Made by a program: the position numbers and the translations under genes
The notes under the pieces: model-generated
Database searches by the model: none
The model's input: the letters and a program-made list of their open reading frames with translations, nothing else
What the model was told of the DNA's origin: nothing
Assembly (NCBI GenBank): GCA_963834225.1
Contig: CAWIAT010000009.1
Coordinates: 744,001 to 808,000 of the forward strand
Origin: Oryzobacter sp963834225
GTDB taxonomy: Bacteria; Actinomycetota; Actinomycetes; Actinomycetales; Dermatophilaceae
Length of the DNA stretch: 64,000 bases
Direction: 5' to 3'
Part shown: piece after piece, positions 18,532-29,123 of the stretch
How positions within the stretch are numbered: position 1 is the first letter of the stretch
How the letters are laid out: each line of letters opens with the position of its first letter

Positions 18532-19524
18532 TCAGCCCGCCGTGGCCGACCCGGCGACGGCGCGGTCGTAGCGCTCGGCGATCGCGCGCAGGAGCGGGAC
18601 GAGCTCCGCGGGCGACTCGACCGTGAAGTCCAGGCGCAGCATCCCGACGTACGCCGCGACGGTGTCGAGGCTGTCGGCGCCGGTGAACAGCACGCACGCG
18701 TCGTCGCCCCGGGGTTCGACGACGCCCACCGCGTGGTGGATGCGGGCGAGCACGTCGGCCGCCGGGGCGGCGACGTGGAGGCGGGCGCGGACGATCCAGC
18801 CGGTGATGGCGACGGTGCGCATGAGGAAGGCCACGAGGTCTCCCCCGGGCACCTCGGCCGGTTCTCGGACCCGCCGCCCGGTGCGCATCCGCAGGTCGAC
18901 GAGGTCGACCCGGTAGGCATCCCACGCGTCCCGGTCGACGTCACGGCCCACGAGGTACCAGCGGCGCTGCCAGTGGAAGAGGCGGCAGGGCTCGACGAGC
19001 ACGGGGAGGTCCGCGGGCTGCGTCCCGGGCAGGTCGTAGCCGAAGCGGAGCAGCTCGTGGTCGGCGATGGCCGCGGCGATCGTCCGCAACCGGGCCGGGG
19101 GCACCTCGGGGTCCGGCGCGTCGGTGTCGGTGTTCTCGGGAGCGCGCTCGATGGTCGAGCCGAGGGCGTCGACGCTGCTGCGCAGGCGGGCCGGCAGGAC
19201 CTGCTCGAGCTTGGTGAGCGCCCGGGTGCTGCTCTCGGCGAGTCCGGCGACCCCGGTGCCCGCCCGCAGCCCGACGGCGACCGCGACGGCCTCGTCGTCG
19301 TCGAGGAGCAGCGGAGGCAGGCGCCCACCGGCTCCGAGCCGGTACCCGCCGTGCCCGCCCCGCCGGCCCCGGACCGGGTAGTCGAGGTCGCGCAGCCGGG
19401 CGATGTCGGCGCGCACGGTCCGGGTGCTCACGCCGAGGCGGGCGGCCAGCTCGGGGGCGGTCCACTCGGGACGGGTGCCGAGCAGGGTGAGGAGCTCGAG
19501 GAGCCGCCGGGCCGCGTCCGCCAT
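18532..19524 (-). CDS. WYL-domain transcriptional regulator (DeoR-type HTH)
   Basis: 330 residues. An HTH at about 5-60 (APELAARLGVSTRTVRADIARL) with the following GGHGGYRLG wing is followed by a WYL domain at about 140-225 (FHWQRRWYLVGRDVDRDAW) and a WCX tail. WYL regulators bind ligands or nucleic acid through the WYL fold and control nearby genes. The ATG at 19524 fits the start of the HTH; longer readings invade the divergent gene. It is divergent from the epoxide-hydrolase gene with a 72-base gap, so that gene is the likely target. Its other end faces treX on the same strand, 141 bases away. Confidence 0.85.
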   Translation of the reverse strand: MADAARRLLELLTLLGTRPEWTAPELAARLGVSTRTVRADIARLRDLDYPVRGRRGGHGGYRLGAGGRLPPLLLDDDEAVAVAVGLRAGTGVAGLAESSTRALTKLEQVLPARLRSSVDALGSTIERAPENTDTDAPDPEVPPARLRTIAAAIADHELLRFGYDLPGTQPADLPVLVEPCRLFHWQRRWYLVGRDVDRDAWDAYRVDLVDLRMRTGRRVREPAEVPGGDLVAFLMRTVAITGWIVRARLHVAAPAADVLARIHHAVGVVEPRGDDACVLFTGADSLDTVAAYVGMLRLDFTVESPAELVPLLRAIAERYDRAVAGSATAG

Positions 19525-19596
19525 GCGCGGGAGTCTTCCACGGTCGCTCCCTGAACCGGAAGGATCCGCTCCTCTTTCGTTCCTACCGTTGCCGTC

Positions 19597-20736
19597 ATGA
19601 CCACCACCGGAAAGCCCAGCGTCCAGCCGTTCACCGTCGCCGTCCCCGACGCCGACATCGCCGACCTCCACGCCCGCCTCGACCGCACCCGCTTCCCCCT
19701 CCCCGCCCCCGGCGACGCGTGGGAGTACGGGACCCCCGTCGCGTACCTCCGCCAGGCCGTCGAGGCGTGGCGAGCCCTGGACTGGCGGGCCGTCGAGGGC
19801 CGGATCAACGCCGTCCCCCACCTCATGACCGAGGTCGACGGCCAGCCGATCCACGTCATCCACGTGCGCTCCGAGCACGAGGACGCCACCCCGCTCCTCC
19901 TCGCCCACACCTACCCGGGATCGAGCGTCGACTTCCTCGACGTCATCGACCGGCTCGTCGACCCCGTGGCCCACGGCGGCCGGGCCGAGGACGCCTTCCA
20001 CGTCGTCGTCCCCGACGCCCCCGGCTACGGGTGGTCGAGCCCGGTCACCGACGCCGGCTGGACCACGGCCCGCGTCGCGCGCGCCTACGACACCCTGATG
20101 CGTGCCCTGGGCTACGAGTCGTACGGCGTCCACGGCTCCGACCACGGGGCGATCGTCGCCCGCGAGCTCGGTCTCCTCGAGCCCGAGGGCTTCCTCGGCC
20201 TCCACGTCCTCCAGCTGTTCTCCTTCCCCTCGGGCGACCCCTCGGAGTTCGAGCGCCTCGAGCCGCAGGACCACGCCGGGCTGGAGCACATGCGGTGGTT
20301 CCAGTCGGTCGGGGGCTACGCCACCATGAACGCCTCGCGCCCCCAGACCGTCGGCGCGGCGCTGGCCGACTCTCCCGTGGCGCTGCTCGCGTGGTCCGAG
20401 CTCTTCGAGAGCTTCGGCAACGGGACCTCGCTCGTGCCGCTCGAGACGATCCTTCTCGAGGTGAGCGTGGCCTGGTTCGCGAACGCCGGGGCGGGGATGG
20501 CGCGCAGCTACCTCGACAACGCCCGCGCCGAGGCCGAGCCGCAGGTCAACCACGCCCGCACCGGGGTCAGCGTCTTCGCCGACGACTTCCAGACCATCAG
20601 GGTCTTCGCCGAGCGGGACAACGACAACGTCGTCGCGTGGACCCGCCACGCGCGCGGCGGCCACTTCGCCGTCCTCGAGGTGCCCGAGCTCGTCGCCGCC
20701 GACCTCGTCGCCTTCTTCGCGGGCGAAGGCCGCTAG
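19597..20736 (+). CDS. Epoxide hydrolase family alpha/beta-hydrolase (EHN domain)
   Basis: 379 residues. An N-terminal EHN segment (about 10-110; FTVAVPDADIADLHARLDRTRFP) precedes an alpha/beta-hydrolase core. Family members open epoxides with an aspartate nucleophile. Here the nucleophile would be Asp182 in VHGSDHGA, the catalytic His about 355 in RGGHFAVLE, and the oxyanion motif near 104 reads HTYPGS where the family usually has HGxPGS. The substrate is unknown and juvenile-hormone-like naming should be avoided. It is divergent from a WYL regulator and followed 11 bases later by an SDR gene, probably co-transcribed. Confidence 0.82.
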   Translation: MTTTGKPSVQPFTVAVPDADIADLHARLDRTRFPLPAPGDAWEYGTPVAYLRQAVEAWRALDWRAVEGRINAVPHLMTEVDGQPIHVIHVRSEHEDATPLLLAHTYPGSSVDFLDVIDRLVDPVAHGGRAEDAFHVVVPDAPGYGWSSPVTDAGWTTARVARAYDTLMRALGYESYGVHGSDHGAIVARELGLLEPEGFLGLHVLQLFSFPSGDPSEFERLEPQDHAGLEHMRWFQSVGGYATMNASRPQTVGAALADSPVALLAWSELFESFGNGTSLVPLETILLEVSVAWFANAGAGMARSYLDNARAEAEPQVNHARTGVSVFADDFQTIRVFAERDNDNVVAWTRHARGGHFAVLEVPELVAADLVAFFAGEGR

Positions 20737-20747
20737 CCTTCCGTCCC

Positions 20748-21503
20748 ATGTCCACCCAGCGCGTCGCCGTCGTCACCGGAGCAGCCCGCGGCATCGGGGC
20801 CGCCACCGCCGAACGCCTGGGCCGTGACGGCTTCGCCGTCGGGGTCCTGGACCTCGACGAGGCCGCCTGCGAGGAGGTCGCGGCCCGCATCCGCGACGCC
20901 GGAGGCCGCGCGCTCGGCGTCGGCGTCGACGTCACGAGCGCCGAGCAGGTCGAGGCCGGCGTCGCCCGGGTGGCGTCCGAGCTCGGCCCGCCCGTCGTCC
21001 TCGTCAACAACGCCGGCATCATCCGCGACAACCTCATCTTCAAGATGACCGAGGACGACTGGGACGCCGTCATGGGCGTGCACCTCAAGGGTGCGTTCCT
21101 CATGACGAAGGCGTGCCAGGCGTTCATGACCCAGGAGCGCTACGGCCGCGTCGTCAACCTCTCGTCGTCCTCGGCCCAGGGCAACCGCGGCCAGGCCAAC
21201 TACGCCGCCGCGAAGGCGGGGGTGCAGGGCTTCACCAAGACGCTCGCCATCGAGCTCGGCAGGTTCGGGGTCACCGCCAACGCCGTCGCGCCCGGCTTCA
21301 TCGCGACCGACATGACCCGGGCGACGGCCGAGCGGATGAAGGTCTCCTTCGAGGACTTCGTCGCGCACACCGCCGCGCAGATCCCGGTCGCCCGGATCGG
21401 CCGGCCCGAGGACATCGCCGCGACCATCGCGTTCCTCGTCTCCGAGGAGGCAGGGTTCGTGTCCGGCCAGGTCATCTACGTCGCCGGCGGCCCGCTTGAC
21501 TGA
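20748..21503 (+). CDS. Short-chain dehydrogenase/reductase, FabG-like
   Basis: 251 residues, classical SDR: cofactor motif TGAARGIGA near residue 10, NNAG, and the catalytic Ser about 139 (NLSSSSAQ), Tyr152 and Lys156 in ANYAAAK. The C-terminal GQVIYVAGGPLD is close to 3-oxoacyl-ACP reductases (FabG), but a FabG-like fold also serves many secondary dehydrogenases. NADPH preference cannot be decided with certainty. It follows the epoxide hydrolase by 11 bases and overlaps the next small membrane gene by eight. With an acyl-CoA dehydrogenase nearby, a role in lipid or xenobiotic oxidation is an inference. Confidence 0.85.
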   Translation: MSTQRVAVVTGAARGIGAATAERLGRDGFAVGVLDLDEAACEEVAARIRDAGGRALGVGVDVTSAEQVEAGVARVASELGPPVVLVNNAGIIRDNLIFKMTEDDWDAVMGVHLKGAFLMTKACQAFMTQERYGRVVNLSSSSAQGNRGQANYAAAKAGVQGFTKTLAIELGRFGVTANAVAPGFIATDMTRATAERMKVSFEDFVAHTAAQIPVARIGRPEDIAATIAFLVSEEAGFVSGQVIYVAGGPLD

Positions 21504-22011
21504 GGTCCCGGTCGCGCCGGCCGCCCCGGAGGGCGGGTGGGCCGACTCCCCGCGCCCGCCGCGCTCGGTGGTCCTCACCGAGGACCACTCGCGGCGCCTC
21601 GGGACCGTGGCCCTGCGCTCGACCCAGCTCGCACCCCTGGTGACCCGGCTCGTCCTGGCGGTCCTCCTCGGTGTCCTGCTGGGCTCGACCCAGGCGCCGC
21701 GGATCGGCGTCGTCGTCGGCCTGGCGTTCGCCCTGCTCGCGCTCGTCCTGGCCGCCCTCGCGGTGCGCCGGGTCCGGTCGATCGACCTCACGGGGACGAC
21801 GCGGACGACCGGCTACGACTCCGGCGGTCGCTTCGCCTTCGCCGGGACCACGATCACCCCGCTGCCCGGTGGGTGGGCGAAGCGGGTCGAGCACCGCGAC
21901 GGGATCGCCGTGCTGCGACCGCACACGCGCCGGGCCGCCCCCGTCGTCCTCGTCGACGAGCTCGTGACGCCGGAGGACGAGGCCCACCTCACCGGCGCCG
22001 GAGGTCAGTGA
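21496..22011 (+). CDS. Small membrane protein of unknown function
   Basis: 171 residues from a TTG start that overlaps the SDR stop by eight bases. Two hydrophobic segments (TRLVLAVLLGVLLGS and GVVVGLAFALLALVLAALAV) are followed by a soluble C-terminal part with PLPGGWAKRVEHRDGIAVLRPH. The shape resembles PH-like or DUF-type membrane proteins of actinobacteria, but I do not recognise the family. No catalytic residues are evident. It is probably the last gene of the epoxide hydrolase-SDR unit and converges with the acyl-CoA dehydrogenase 42 bases downstream. Confidence 0.6.
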   Translation: MTEVPVAPAAPEGGWADSPRPPRSVVLTEDHSRRLGTVALRSTQLAPLVTRLVLAVLLGVLLGSTQAPRIGVVVGLAFALLALVLAALAVRRVRSIDLTGTTRTTGYDSGGRFAFAGTTITPLPGGWAKRVEHRDGIAVLRPHTRRAAPVVLVDELVTPEDEAHLTGAGGQ

Positions 22012-22053
22012 GGGGTCACCCGCGCGGTCGGGTCCGGGCACGTCGAGGAGAGG

Positions 22054-23199
22054 TCAGAGGCCGAGGTCGCGGCCGATGAGCTCCTTCATGATCTCGTTGC
22101 TGCCGGCCCAGATCTTGGTGACGCGGGCGTCGCGCCAGGCGCGGGCGACCCGGTACTCGTTCATGAACCCGTAGCCGCCGTGCAGCTGGACGCACTCGTC
22201 GAGGACGTCGTTCTGGACCTGGGCACTCCACCACTTGGCCTTGGCGGCGTCGACGGCGGAGAGCCGGCCCTCGGCGTGCGCCTCGATGCAGTCGTCGATG
22301 TAGGCCTCGGCGACCTCGATCGAGGTGACGAGCTCGGCGATCTTGAACTTGTTGTGCTGGAAGGAGCCGATCGACTGCCCGAACGCCTTGCGCTCCTTGG
22401 CGTACTCGATGGTCTCCATGAGGATCTGCTTGGCGTGCGCGACGTTGGCCGCCGCGGCGCCGACCCGCTCCTGGGGCAGGCGCTGCATCATCGCGATGAA
22501 GCCCATGCCCTCCTCGCCGATCCGGTTGGTGTCGGGCACCCGCACGTCCTGGAAGAACAGCTCGGCGGTGTCGGACTCCTCCTGGCCGACCTTGTCGAGC
22601 TTGCGGCCGCGGGTGAAGCCCTCCATGCCGTCCTCGAGCATGAACAAGGTGATGCCCTTGGCGCCCTTGCTCGGGTCGGTGCGGGTCGCGACGATGACGA
22701 GGTCGGCCTGGTAGCCGTTGGTGATGAAGGTCTTGCTGCCGTTGACGACCCAGTGGTCGCCGTCGCGGACCGCGGTCGTCCTCAGGGCGGCGAGGTCGGA
22801 CCCACCGCCCGGCTCGGTCATCGCGATGGCGCAGATCGTGTCGCCGGAGGCCATCGGGGGCAGCCAGCGCTCCTTCTGCTCCTGCGTGCCGAGGTCGACG
22901 ATGTACGGGGGGCAGACGTCGCTGTGGATGCCGAAGCACGAGCCGACCGCGGCGTTGAAGCCGTTGAGGACCTCGGCCGCGACCGCGTTGAAGCGGTAGT
23001 CCTCGTTGCCCATCCCGCCGAACTCCTCGGGGATGTCGAGGCCGAACAGCCCCTGGGAGCCGGCCTCCTTCCAGATGTCGCGGTCGATCCCCTTGACCTC
23101 GAGCATCTGCTCGGCCCGGGGCCGGAGGGTCCGCTCGACGAACTCCTGCACCGAGGCGCGGAAGTCCTCGTGCTCGGACGAGTAGATGTTGCGGGGCAT
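22054..23199 (-). CDS. Acyl-CoA dehydrogenase
   Basis: 381 residues, FAD-dependent alpha,beta-dehydrogenation of an acyl-CoA. It shows the AMTEPGGGSDL flavin/substrate motif near 130, ITNGYQADLVIV, and QLHGGYGFMNEY near the end. The usual MCAD-type catalytic Glu position in the YEGT segment is Ala here (IWAGSNEIM), while a Glu near 242 in LPQERVG sits where LCAD and isovaleryl-CoA dehydrogenases keep theirs. A branched- or long-chain substrate is therefore plausible. The start ATG has AGGAGT upstream. It is divergent from a TetR gene, with a clear palindrome between the two starts. Confidence 0.9.
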   Translation of the reverse strand: MPRNIYSSEHEDFRASVQEFVERTLRPRAEQMLEVKGIDRDIWKEAGSQGLFGLDIPEEFGGMGNEDYRFNAVAAEVLNGFNAAVGSCFGIHSDVCPPYIVDLGTQEQKERWLPPMASGDTICAIAMTEPGGGSDLAALRTTAVRDGDHWVVNGSKTFITNGYQADLVIVATRTDPSKGAKGITLFMLEDGMEGFTRGRKLDKVGQEESDTAELFFQDVRVPDTNRIGEEGMGFIAMMQRLPQERVGAAAANVAHAKQILMETIEYAKERKAFGQSIGSFQHNKFKIAELVTSIEVAEAYIDDCIEAHAEGRLSAVDAAKAKWWSAQVQNDVLDECVQLHGGYGFMNEYRVARAWRDARVTKIWAGSNEIMKELIGRDLGL

Positions 23200-23238
23200 G
23201 GCACTCCTGGGCGGTGGGGGTCGCGCGGACCTGCGTTG

Positions 23239-23256
23239 ACTAAGCGCTTGCTTAGT
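23239..23256. promoter_or_regulatory. TetR operator between acyl-CoA dehydrogenase and tetR
   Basis: Perfect inverted repeat with 7-base arms, ACTAAGC and GCTTAGT, around GCTT. It is 40 bases upstream of the acyl-CoA dehydrogenase start and 17 upstream of the regulator start, as expected for a TetR-type repressor that controls both. The site resembles operators of fatty-acid-responsive TetR repressors. Confidence 0.7.
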
Positions 23257-23272
23257 TTGGCGAGCGTGCGGC

Positions 23273-23941
23273 ATGCTGTCAACCGTGCCGAGTGCCACAC
23301 CGCTGAGCGAGACCGCCGTCCTCGCCGCCCTCGCCCCCGAGGGAGGCCGGTCGGCGTCGACCGGCGACCACGCCGACACGGCGGTGCGGATCATGCTCGC
23401 GGCCGCCGACGCCTTCGCCGAGCGCGGCTTCCACGCGACGACGACCCGCGACATCGCCTCGCGGGCCGGGCTCTCCCCCGCCGGGGTGTACGTGCACTTC
23501 GCGTCCAAGGAGGTCCTGCTCTTCGAGCTGAGCCGCCGGGGCCACGAGCGGGCCCGCGACCTCCTCGTCGCCGCCCGCGAGGCCGGACCCACCCCCACCG
23601 ACGCGCTGCGCAGCATCGTCGGCGGGTTCTCCCGCTGGCACGCGGAGCACTACTCCCTGGGGCGGATCGTCCAGTTCGAGTTCCGCCACCTGTCCCCCGA
23701 GCACCGCGACGAGGTCCTCATGCTCCGGCGCGAGATCGACCAGGTCGTCGCCGGGGTGCTGCGCGACGGCGTCGCGAGCGGCGAGTTCACCGTCGCCGAC
23801 GTGTCGGCCACCTCGCTGGCCCTGCTGTCGATGGCGATCGACGTCGCCCGCTGGTACAGCCCCGAGGTCCGCCGCACCCCCGAGGCGATCGAGGCGGCCT
23901 ACGGCGAGCTCGCCGTCCGGCTCGTGCGCGCCGACGGGTGA
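23273..23941 (+). CDS. TetR/AcrR family transcriptional regulator
   Basis: 222 residues. HTH at about 38-85: AADAFAERGFHATTTRDIA, then AGLSPAGVYVHFASKEVLL. The C-terminal ligand domain has RWHAEHYSLGRIVQFEFRHL, resembling regulators of acyl-CoA metabolism. Start uncertain: ATG 23273 is used, while the GTG at 23285 would still keep the HTH. It is divergent from an acyl-CoA dehydrogenase with a strong palindrome between, so the likely role is repression of that gene, released by an acyl-CoA. The ligand identity is inferred. Confidence 0.85.
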   Translation: MLSTVPSATPLSETAVLAALAPEGGRSASTGDHADTAVRIMLAAADAFAERGFHATTTRDIASRAGLSPAGVYVHFASKEVLLFELSRRGHERARDLLVAAREAGPTPTDALRSIVGGFSRWHAEHYSLGRIVQFEFRHLSPEHRDEVLMLRREIDQVVAGVLRDGVASGEFTVADVSATSLALLSMAIDVARWYSPEVRRTPEAIEAAYGELAVRLVRADG

Positions 23942-23984
23942 CGGCCTCGCCGGACCGGGGCGCCTCCCCCGCTACAGTGACGCG

Positions 23985-24725
23985 GTGACCGAGGCAGAGC
24001 AGACCATCGGGGGCCACGGGGGTTCGGCCTCCATCGAGAACCCCGGCTACTGGTGGTACGTCGCCCGGGCCGACCTGCTCGAGGTCGCGCTGCGCCACTT
24101 CGTCGAGGGGTCCGGGACGGCCCTCGACCTCGGCAGCGCCGACGGCCCGAGCGCGGCCTGGCTGCGCGACGCCGTCGACCGCACCGCCTCCCTCGACATC
24201 GACCCGCGCGGGCTCGGGGCCGACGGGGTGTGCGGCTCCGCCCTCGCCCTGCCCTTCGCCGACGGCGCGTTCGACGTCGTGTCGGCCTTCGACGTCATCG
24301 AGCACTGTGAGCCCGAGGACGTGGCGCTCGCCGAGGTCCGGCGCGTCCTGCGCCCCGGAGGCCGCTTCCTCATGTCGGTGCCGGCCTACGCCTGGGCGTG
24401 GACCGACTTCGACGTCGCGAACGGTCACCACCGCCGCTACACGAGGCGACGGGCCGTCGCGGCGGTGGAGCGGGCCGGGTTCCGCGTCGAGCGCGCCACC
24501 TACGGCTTCGCGACGGTCTTCCCGATGTTCGCGGCCGAGCGGACCGCCCGCAAGGTCGCCGCCCGCCGCCGCCACGGGCCCGTCGACATCGTCGAGGTCC
24601 CGAAGGTGCCGCGACCGGTCAACTCCCTGTTGACGACGGTCTCCCGGTTCGACCGGGTCGTGCTGTCGCGCGGCGACCTGCCGTTCGGCTCCTCGGTCTT
24701 CCTCGCGGCCACCCGCACCGACTGA
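23985..24725 (+). CDS. Class I SAM-dependent methyltransferase
   Basis: 246 residues with a Rossmann methyltransferase fold: motif I ALDLGSADGPS near 46, acidic post-I SLDIDPRG, ALPFADGAFDVVSAFDVIEH for motif II, and LRPGGRFLMSVPAY. Such Methyltransf_11 proteins act on small molecules or lipids; the acceptor here is unknown. The start is the GTG at 23985. It converges tail-to-tail with the epimerase gene (three bases between stops). The neighbouring sugar-type epimerase and polyprenyl-phosphate-type glycosyltransferase suggest cell-envelope glycan or lipid modification. Confidence 0.8.
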   Translation: MTEAEQTIGGHGGSASIENPGYWWYVARADLLEVALRHFVEGSGTALDLGSADGPSAAWLRDAVDRTASLDIDPRGLGADGVCGSALALPFADGAFDVVSAFDVIEHCEPEDVALAEVRRVLRPGGRFLMSVPAYAWAWTDFDVANGHHRRYTRRRAVAAVERAGFRVERATYGFATVFPMFAAERTARKVAARRRHGPVDIVEVPKVPRPVNSLLTTVSRFDRVVLSRGDLPFGSSVFLAATRTD

Positions 24726-24728
24726 CGC

Positions 24729-25691
24729 TCAGCCGTCGAGCGGGCCGCCGGAGGTCACCCGGGCGAGGACGTCGGCGCCGGTGCGCGCCAGCCCGGCCGG
24801 CAGGGTCGTCGAGGCGAGGGCGTCGACCTCGGGCCAGAGCGTCGAGGACAGCCGCAGGTCGAGGACCTGCCCGGCGCCGCGTCCTCCGACGGGGATGGTC
24901 CGCAGCGGCCGGTGGAAGACCCGGCGGGCCTCGGCCACGAGGTGCCCGACGGTGACGGGCGTGCCGCTCGCGAGGACCTTGGTCACGACGGTCCCGGGCG
25001 GCTCGCTCCGGGCGAGGTCGGCCGCACGGGCGACCATCCGGCCGGCGTCGGGGGCGTAGAGGTAGTCACGGATGGTGTCCATCGAGACGAAGACCGGCAG
25101 CGGGCGGCCGGTGGCGTGCGCGAGGCAGAGCTGGCTCAGCAGGCCCTGCGGCTTGCCGAGGGTCTGGCCCGGTCCGTAGACGTTGGAGAGGCGGCCGAGG
25201 ACGGCGCGCAGCCCGGTCCCGCTGACGAGGTCGGTGACGTGCTGCTCCATCGCGAGCTTGGCGCGCCCGTACGGCACGAGGGGCCGGGGGTCGCTGCGCT
25301 CGTCGAACGGCGGCGCCTGCGACCCGGCGTAGAGCCCGCCAGCCGACGACGCGAGGAAGACGACGCCGTCGTCCTCGGGCGTCAGGGTGGCGCGCAGGGC
25401 GTGCAGCGTCGCGGCGAAGACCCGGACCTCGGACTCCAGCGCCTCCTCCGCCGTCGCGACGACGCCGGCGCCGGCGCACCACGCGAGGGTCCACGGCCGT
25501 CCCGCCCGCCGGGTGGCGAAGTCCTCGGCGGCACTCGTGAGGGCGTCGATGCTGGCCGCCTCGTCGCGCCACGGCACGGCGGTCGTCACGACCTCGTTCC
25601 CGGCGACGGTGCAGGCCGCCACGACGTGCCGCCCGACGAGCCCGCCGGCCCCGACGACCCACACGAGGGGTCGGTCGGGGAGGTCGCTCAC
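24729..25691 (-). CDS. NAD-dependent epimerase/dehydratase family protein
   Basis: 320 residues, extended SDR: VVGAGGLVGRHV for nucleotide binding at about 10-20, LASSAGGLYAGS with the catalytic Ser, VPYGRAKLAMEQ supplying the Tyr-x3-Lys pair, and LSNVYGPGQ. These enzymes act on nucleotide sugars. The start is the GTG at 25691, overlapping the glycosyltransferase stop as GTGA, so both are translated together. Paired with the glycosyltransferase it probably contributes to envelope polysaccharide or glycolipid synthesis. The exact sugar is unknown. Confidence 0.8.
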   Translation of the reverse strand: MSDLPDRPLVWVVGAGGLVGRHVVAACTVAGNEVVTTAVPWRDEAASIDALTSAAEDFATRRAGRPWTLAWCAGAGVVATAEEALESEVRVFAATLHALRATLTPEDDGVVFLASSAGGLYAGSQAPPFDERSDPRPLVPYGRAKLAMEQHVTDLVSGTGLRAVLGRLSNVYGPGQTLGKPQGLLSQLCLAHATGRPLPVFVSMDTIRDYLYAPDAGRMVARAADLARSEPPGTVVTKVLASGTPVTVGHLVAEARRVFHRPLRTIPVGGRGAGQVLDLRLSSTLWPEVDALASTTLPAGLARTGADVLARVTSGGPLDG

Positions 25692-26690
25692 GTGCGGTCC
25701 CGGCCCAGCGGTCCGTCGCGCGGGTCGCGGACCGGCAGGTAGAGCGGCTTGCCCATCGCCATGTTGACGGCCATGCCGACGTACTCGGCGATGACCCCGA
25801 GGGCGAAGAGGATGGCCCCGGTCGCGGCCATGAGCAGGACCATCGTCGAGGTCCACCCGGGGGCGTCCCACCACTTGGCCGACCGGCCGACGAGGAGGAT
25901 GACGGCGATGAACGGCGCCAGGACGATGGCGGTGGCCCCGCTGAAGCTCACCCAGCGCAGCGGCCTGGTGCCGCTGGAGAGGACGAGCCGCCAGAAGTGC
26001 GAGACGAGGCGACGGGCGTTGTAGCCCGACGGCCGGTCGCCCTCGTCGCGCATCTCGAGCGGACAGGTCACGACGCGACGGGCGACCCACGAGATGGCGA
26101 CGTCGAGGTAGATGCCCGGGCCGGAGTACGCCGCGACCGAGCGGGCGACCTCGCCGAGGACGAGCCGGTAGCTGTTGAAGTCGGCCGCCCGGGCGCCCTT
26201 CGCCAGCCGCTGGACGAGCCACTTGGCACCGCGGGACGCGACGTTGCGCAGGGCCCCGTGCGGCGGGGCGTTGGTGGGGCGGGCGTAGACGACGTCGGCC
26301 TGCTGCGTCATCGCGGTGTCGAGGAGGGCGCCGAGGTGCTCGGGGTCGTGCTGGCCGTCCTCGTCGATCGTCGCGACCCACTCGCCCCCGGAGGCGGCGA
26401 TGCCGGCGAGCGTGGCGGCGTGCTGGCCGAAGTTGCGGCTCAGCCACACCGCCCGGACCCAGTCGTGCTCGGCGGCGAGCTCGCGGATGACGTCGTCGGA
26501 GCGCGTCGGGGCCGCAGTCGTGGACGAGGAGGACCTCGGTGACGCGGTAGGTGCGCCCCTGCGGCGTCGTGCGCACCGCAGTGCTCGGCGCGATCTCCTC
26601 GACGACACCGCGCAGGGTGTGCTCCCCGCCGTACACCGGGACGACGACCGACACCTCGTGCGGTCGGGGGCCCTCGGTCGCGCTGTCCAC
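25688..26690 (-). CDS. Family 2 glycosyltransferase, DPM/ArnC-like, membrane-anchored (frameshifted)
   Basis: About 333 residues once one extra base near 26510 is skipped, between VLLVHDCGPDA and SDDVIRELAAEHDW. GT-A features: VSVVVPVYGGE at the start, VWLSRNFGQHAATLAGI, and the metal/nucleotide motif ATIDEDGQHDP. Two C-terminal TM segments (about 255-275 and 290-315) place it with GT2 enzymes that load sugars on polyprenyl phosphate (DPM1, GtrB, ArnC type). The start is taken as the GTG at 26690 with AGGG upstream; a GTG at 26699 is possible. It overlaps the epimerase gene. The break is probably a sequence error because the remainder is intact. Confidence 0.8.
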
Positions 26691-26741
26691 GGCGCACACC
26701 CTAGCCGCCGGACGCACGGCGCCCGGCGACCCCACGCCTCG

Positions 26742-28425
<1,684 letters not shown>

Positions 28426-28490
28426 GGCCCAAGGCTATCGACCGGACGGCCGTCGGCCCGAATCCGCTCCTGCAGCCGGACCGCCCCGGC

Positions 28491-28976
28491 TCAGGCCGCC
28501 GACGCCGCGGCGTCCTCCCCACCCTCGAGCGGGGCCTGCGACGCGTCGTCGGACTCCGGCATCGGGGGCTGCTCGCCGTCGACGACGTAGGCGGGCTGGG
28601 CGTCACGGGCGAGCGAGACCCGGCTGAAGGCGGCCGACCCGAAGAACAGGTCGTGACCGACGGTGTCGGCGTCGATCTCGACGTTCCAGCCGGTCGAGCC
28701 GTCCTCGCGCTGCCACGAGGTGATCCGCTGGCGGCCGTGGACGACGACCGGCTGGCCCTTGCGCAGCGACGCCGCGGAGTTGCCGGCCAGGGACCGGTAG
28801 GTGACGACGTCGTAGAAGCTCGCCTCGGTGTCGGCCCACTGGCCGGGCTGTCCCTGCACCGGTCGCCGCGCGGAGGTGGCGAGCCGGAAGGTCGTCATCG
28901 GTGCCCCGGCCCGGGTGGTGCGGGGGTTCGGGTCGGCGGTGAGGCGTCCCCTGATCGTCACGTAGGTCTCGTTCAT
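28491..28976 (-). CDS. ssb: Single-stranded DNA-binding protein (secondary SSB)
   Basis: 161 residues with one OB fold: NETYVTIRGRLTADP at the N-terminus, FRLATSARRP, YRSLAGNSAASLRKGQPVVVHGR and WNVEIDADTVGHDL. The C-terminus is short and ends GGEDAAASAA, so it lacks the acidic DDDIPF-like tip that recruits repair proteins. It is also not near rpsF/rpsR. It is therefore likely a paralogue (SsbB-like, linked in Streptomyces to segregation or competence roles) and not the housekeeping SSB. It sits 65 bases downstream of ettA on the same strand and is separately started at an ATG. Confidence 0.88.
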   Translation of the reverse strand: MNETYVTIRGRLTADPNPRTTRAGAPMTTFRLATSARRPVQGQPGQWADTEASFYDVVTYRSLAGNSAASLRKGQPVVVHGRQRITSWQREDGSTGWNVEIDADTVGHDLFFGSAAFSRVSLARDAQPAYVVDGEQPPMPESDDASQAPLEGGEDAAASAA

Positions 28977-29123
28977 CGTGTCCCTCCCTCGGCCCCGCCG
29001 GTCGGGGCCCCACGACCACCCAACCGGCCGGGACGACGGCGCGAGAAGGGCCTCGCCGAACCTGTGGACAGCCGGTCACGCGGACCCGGCCTGTGGACGA
29101 ACGAGGCCCGGCGAGGACGCGCC

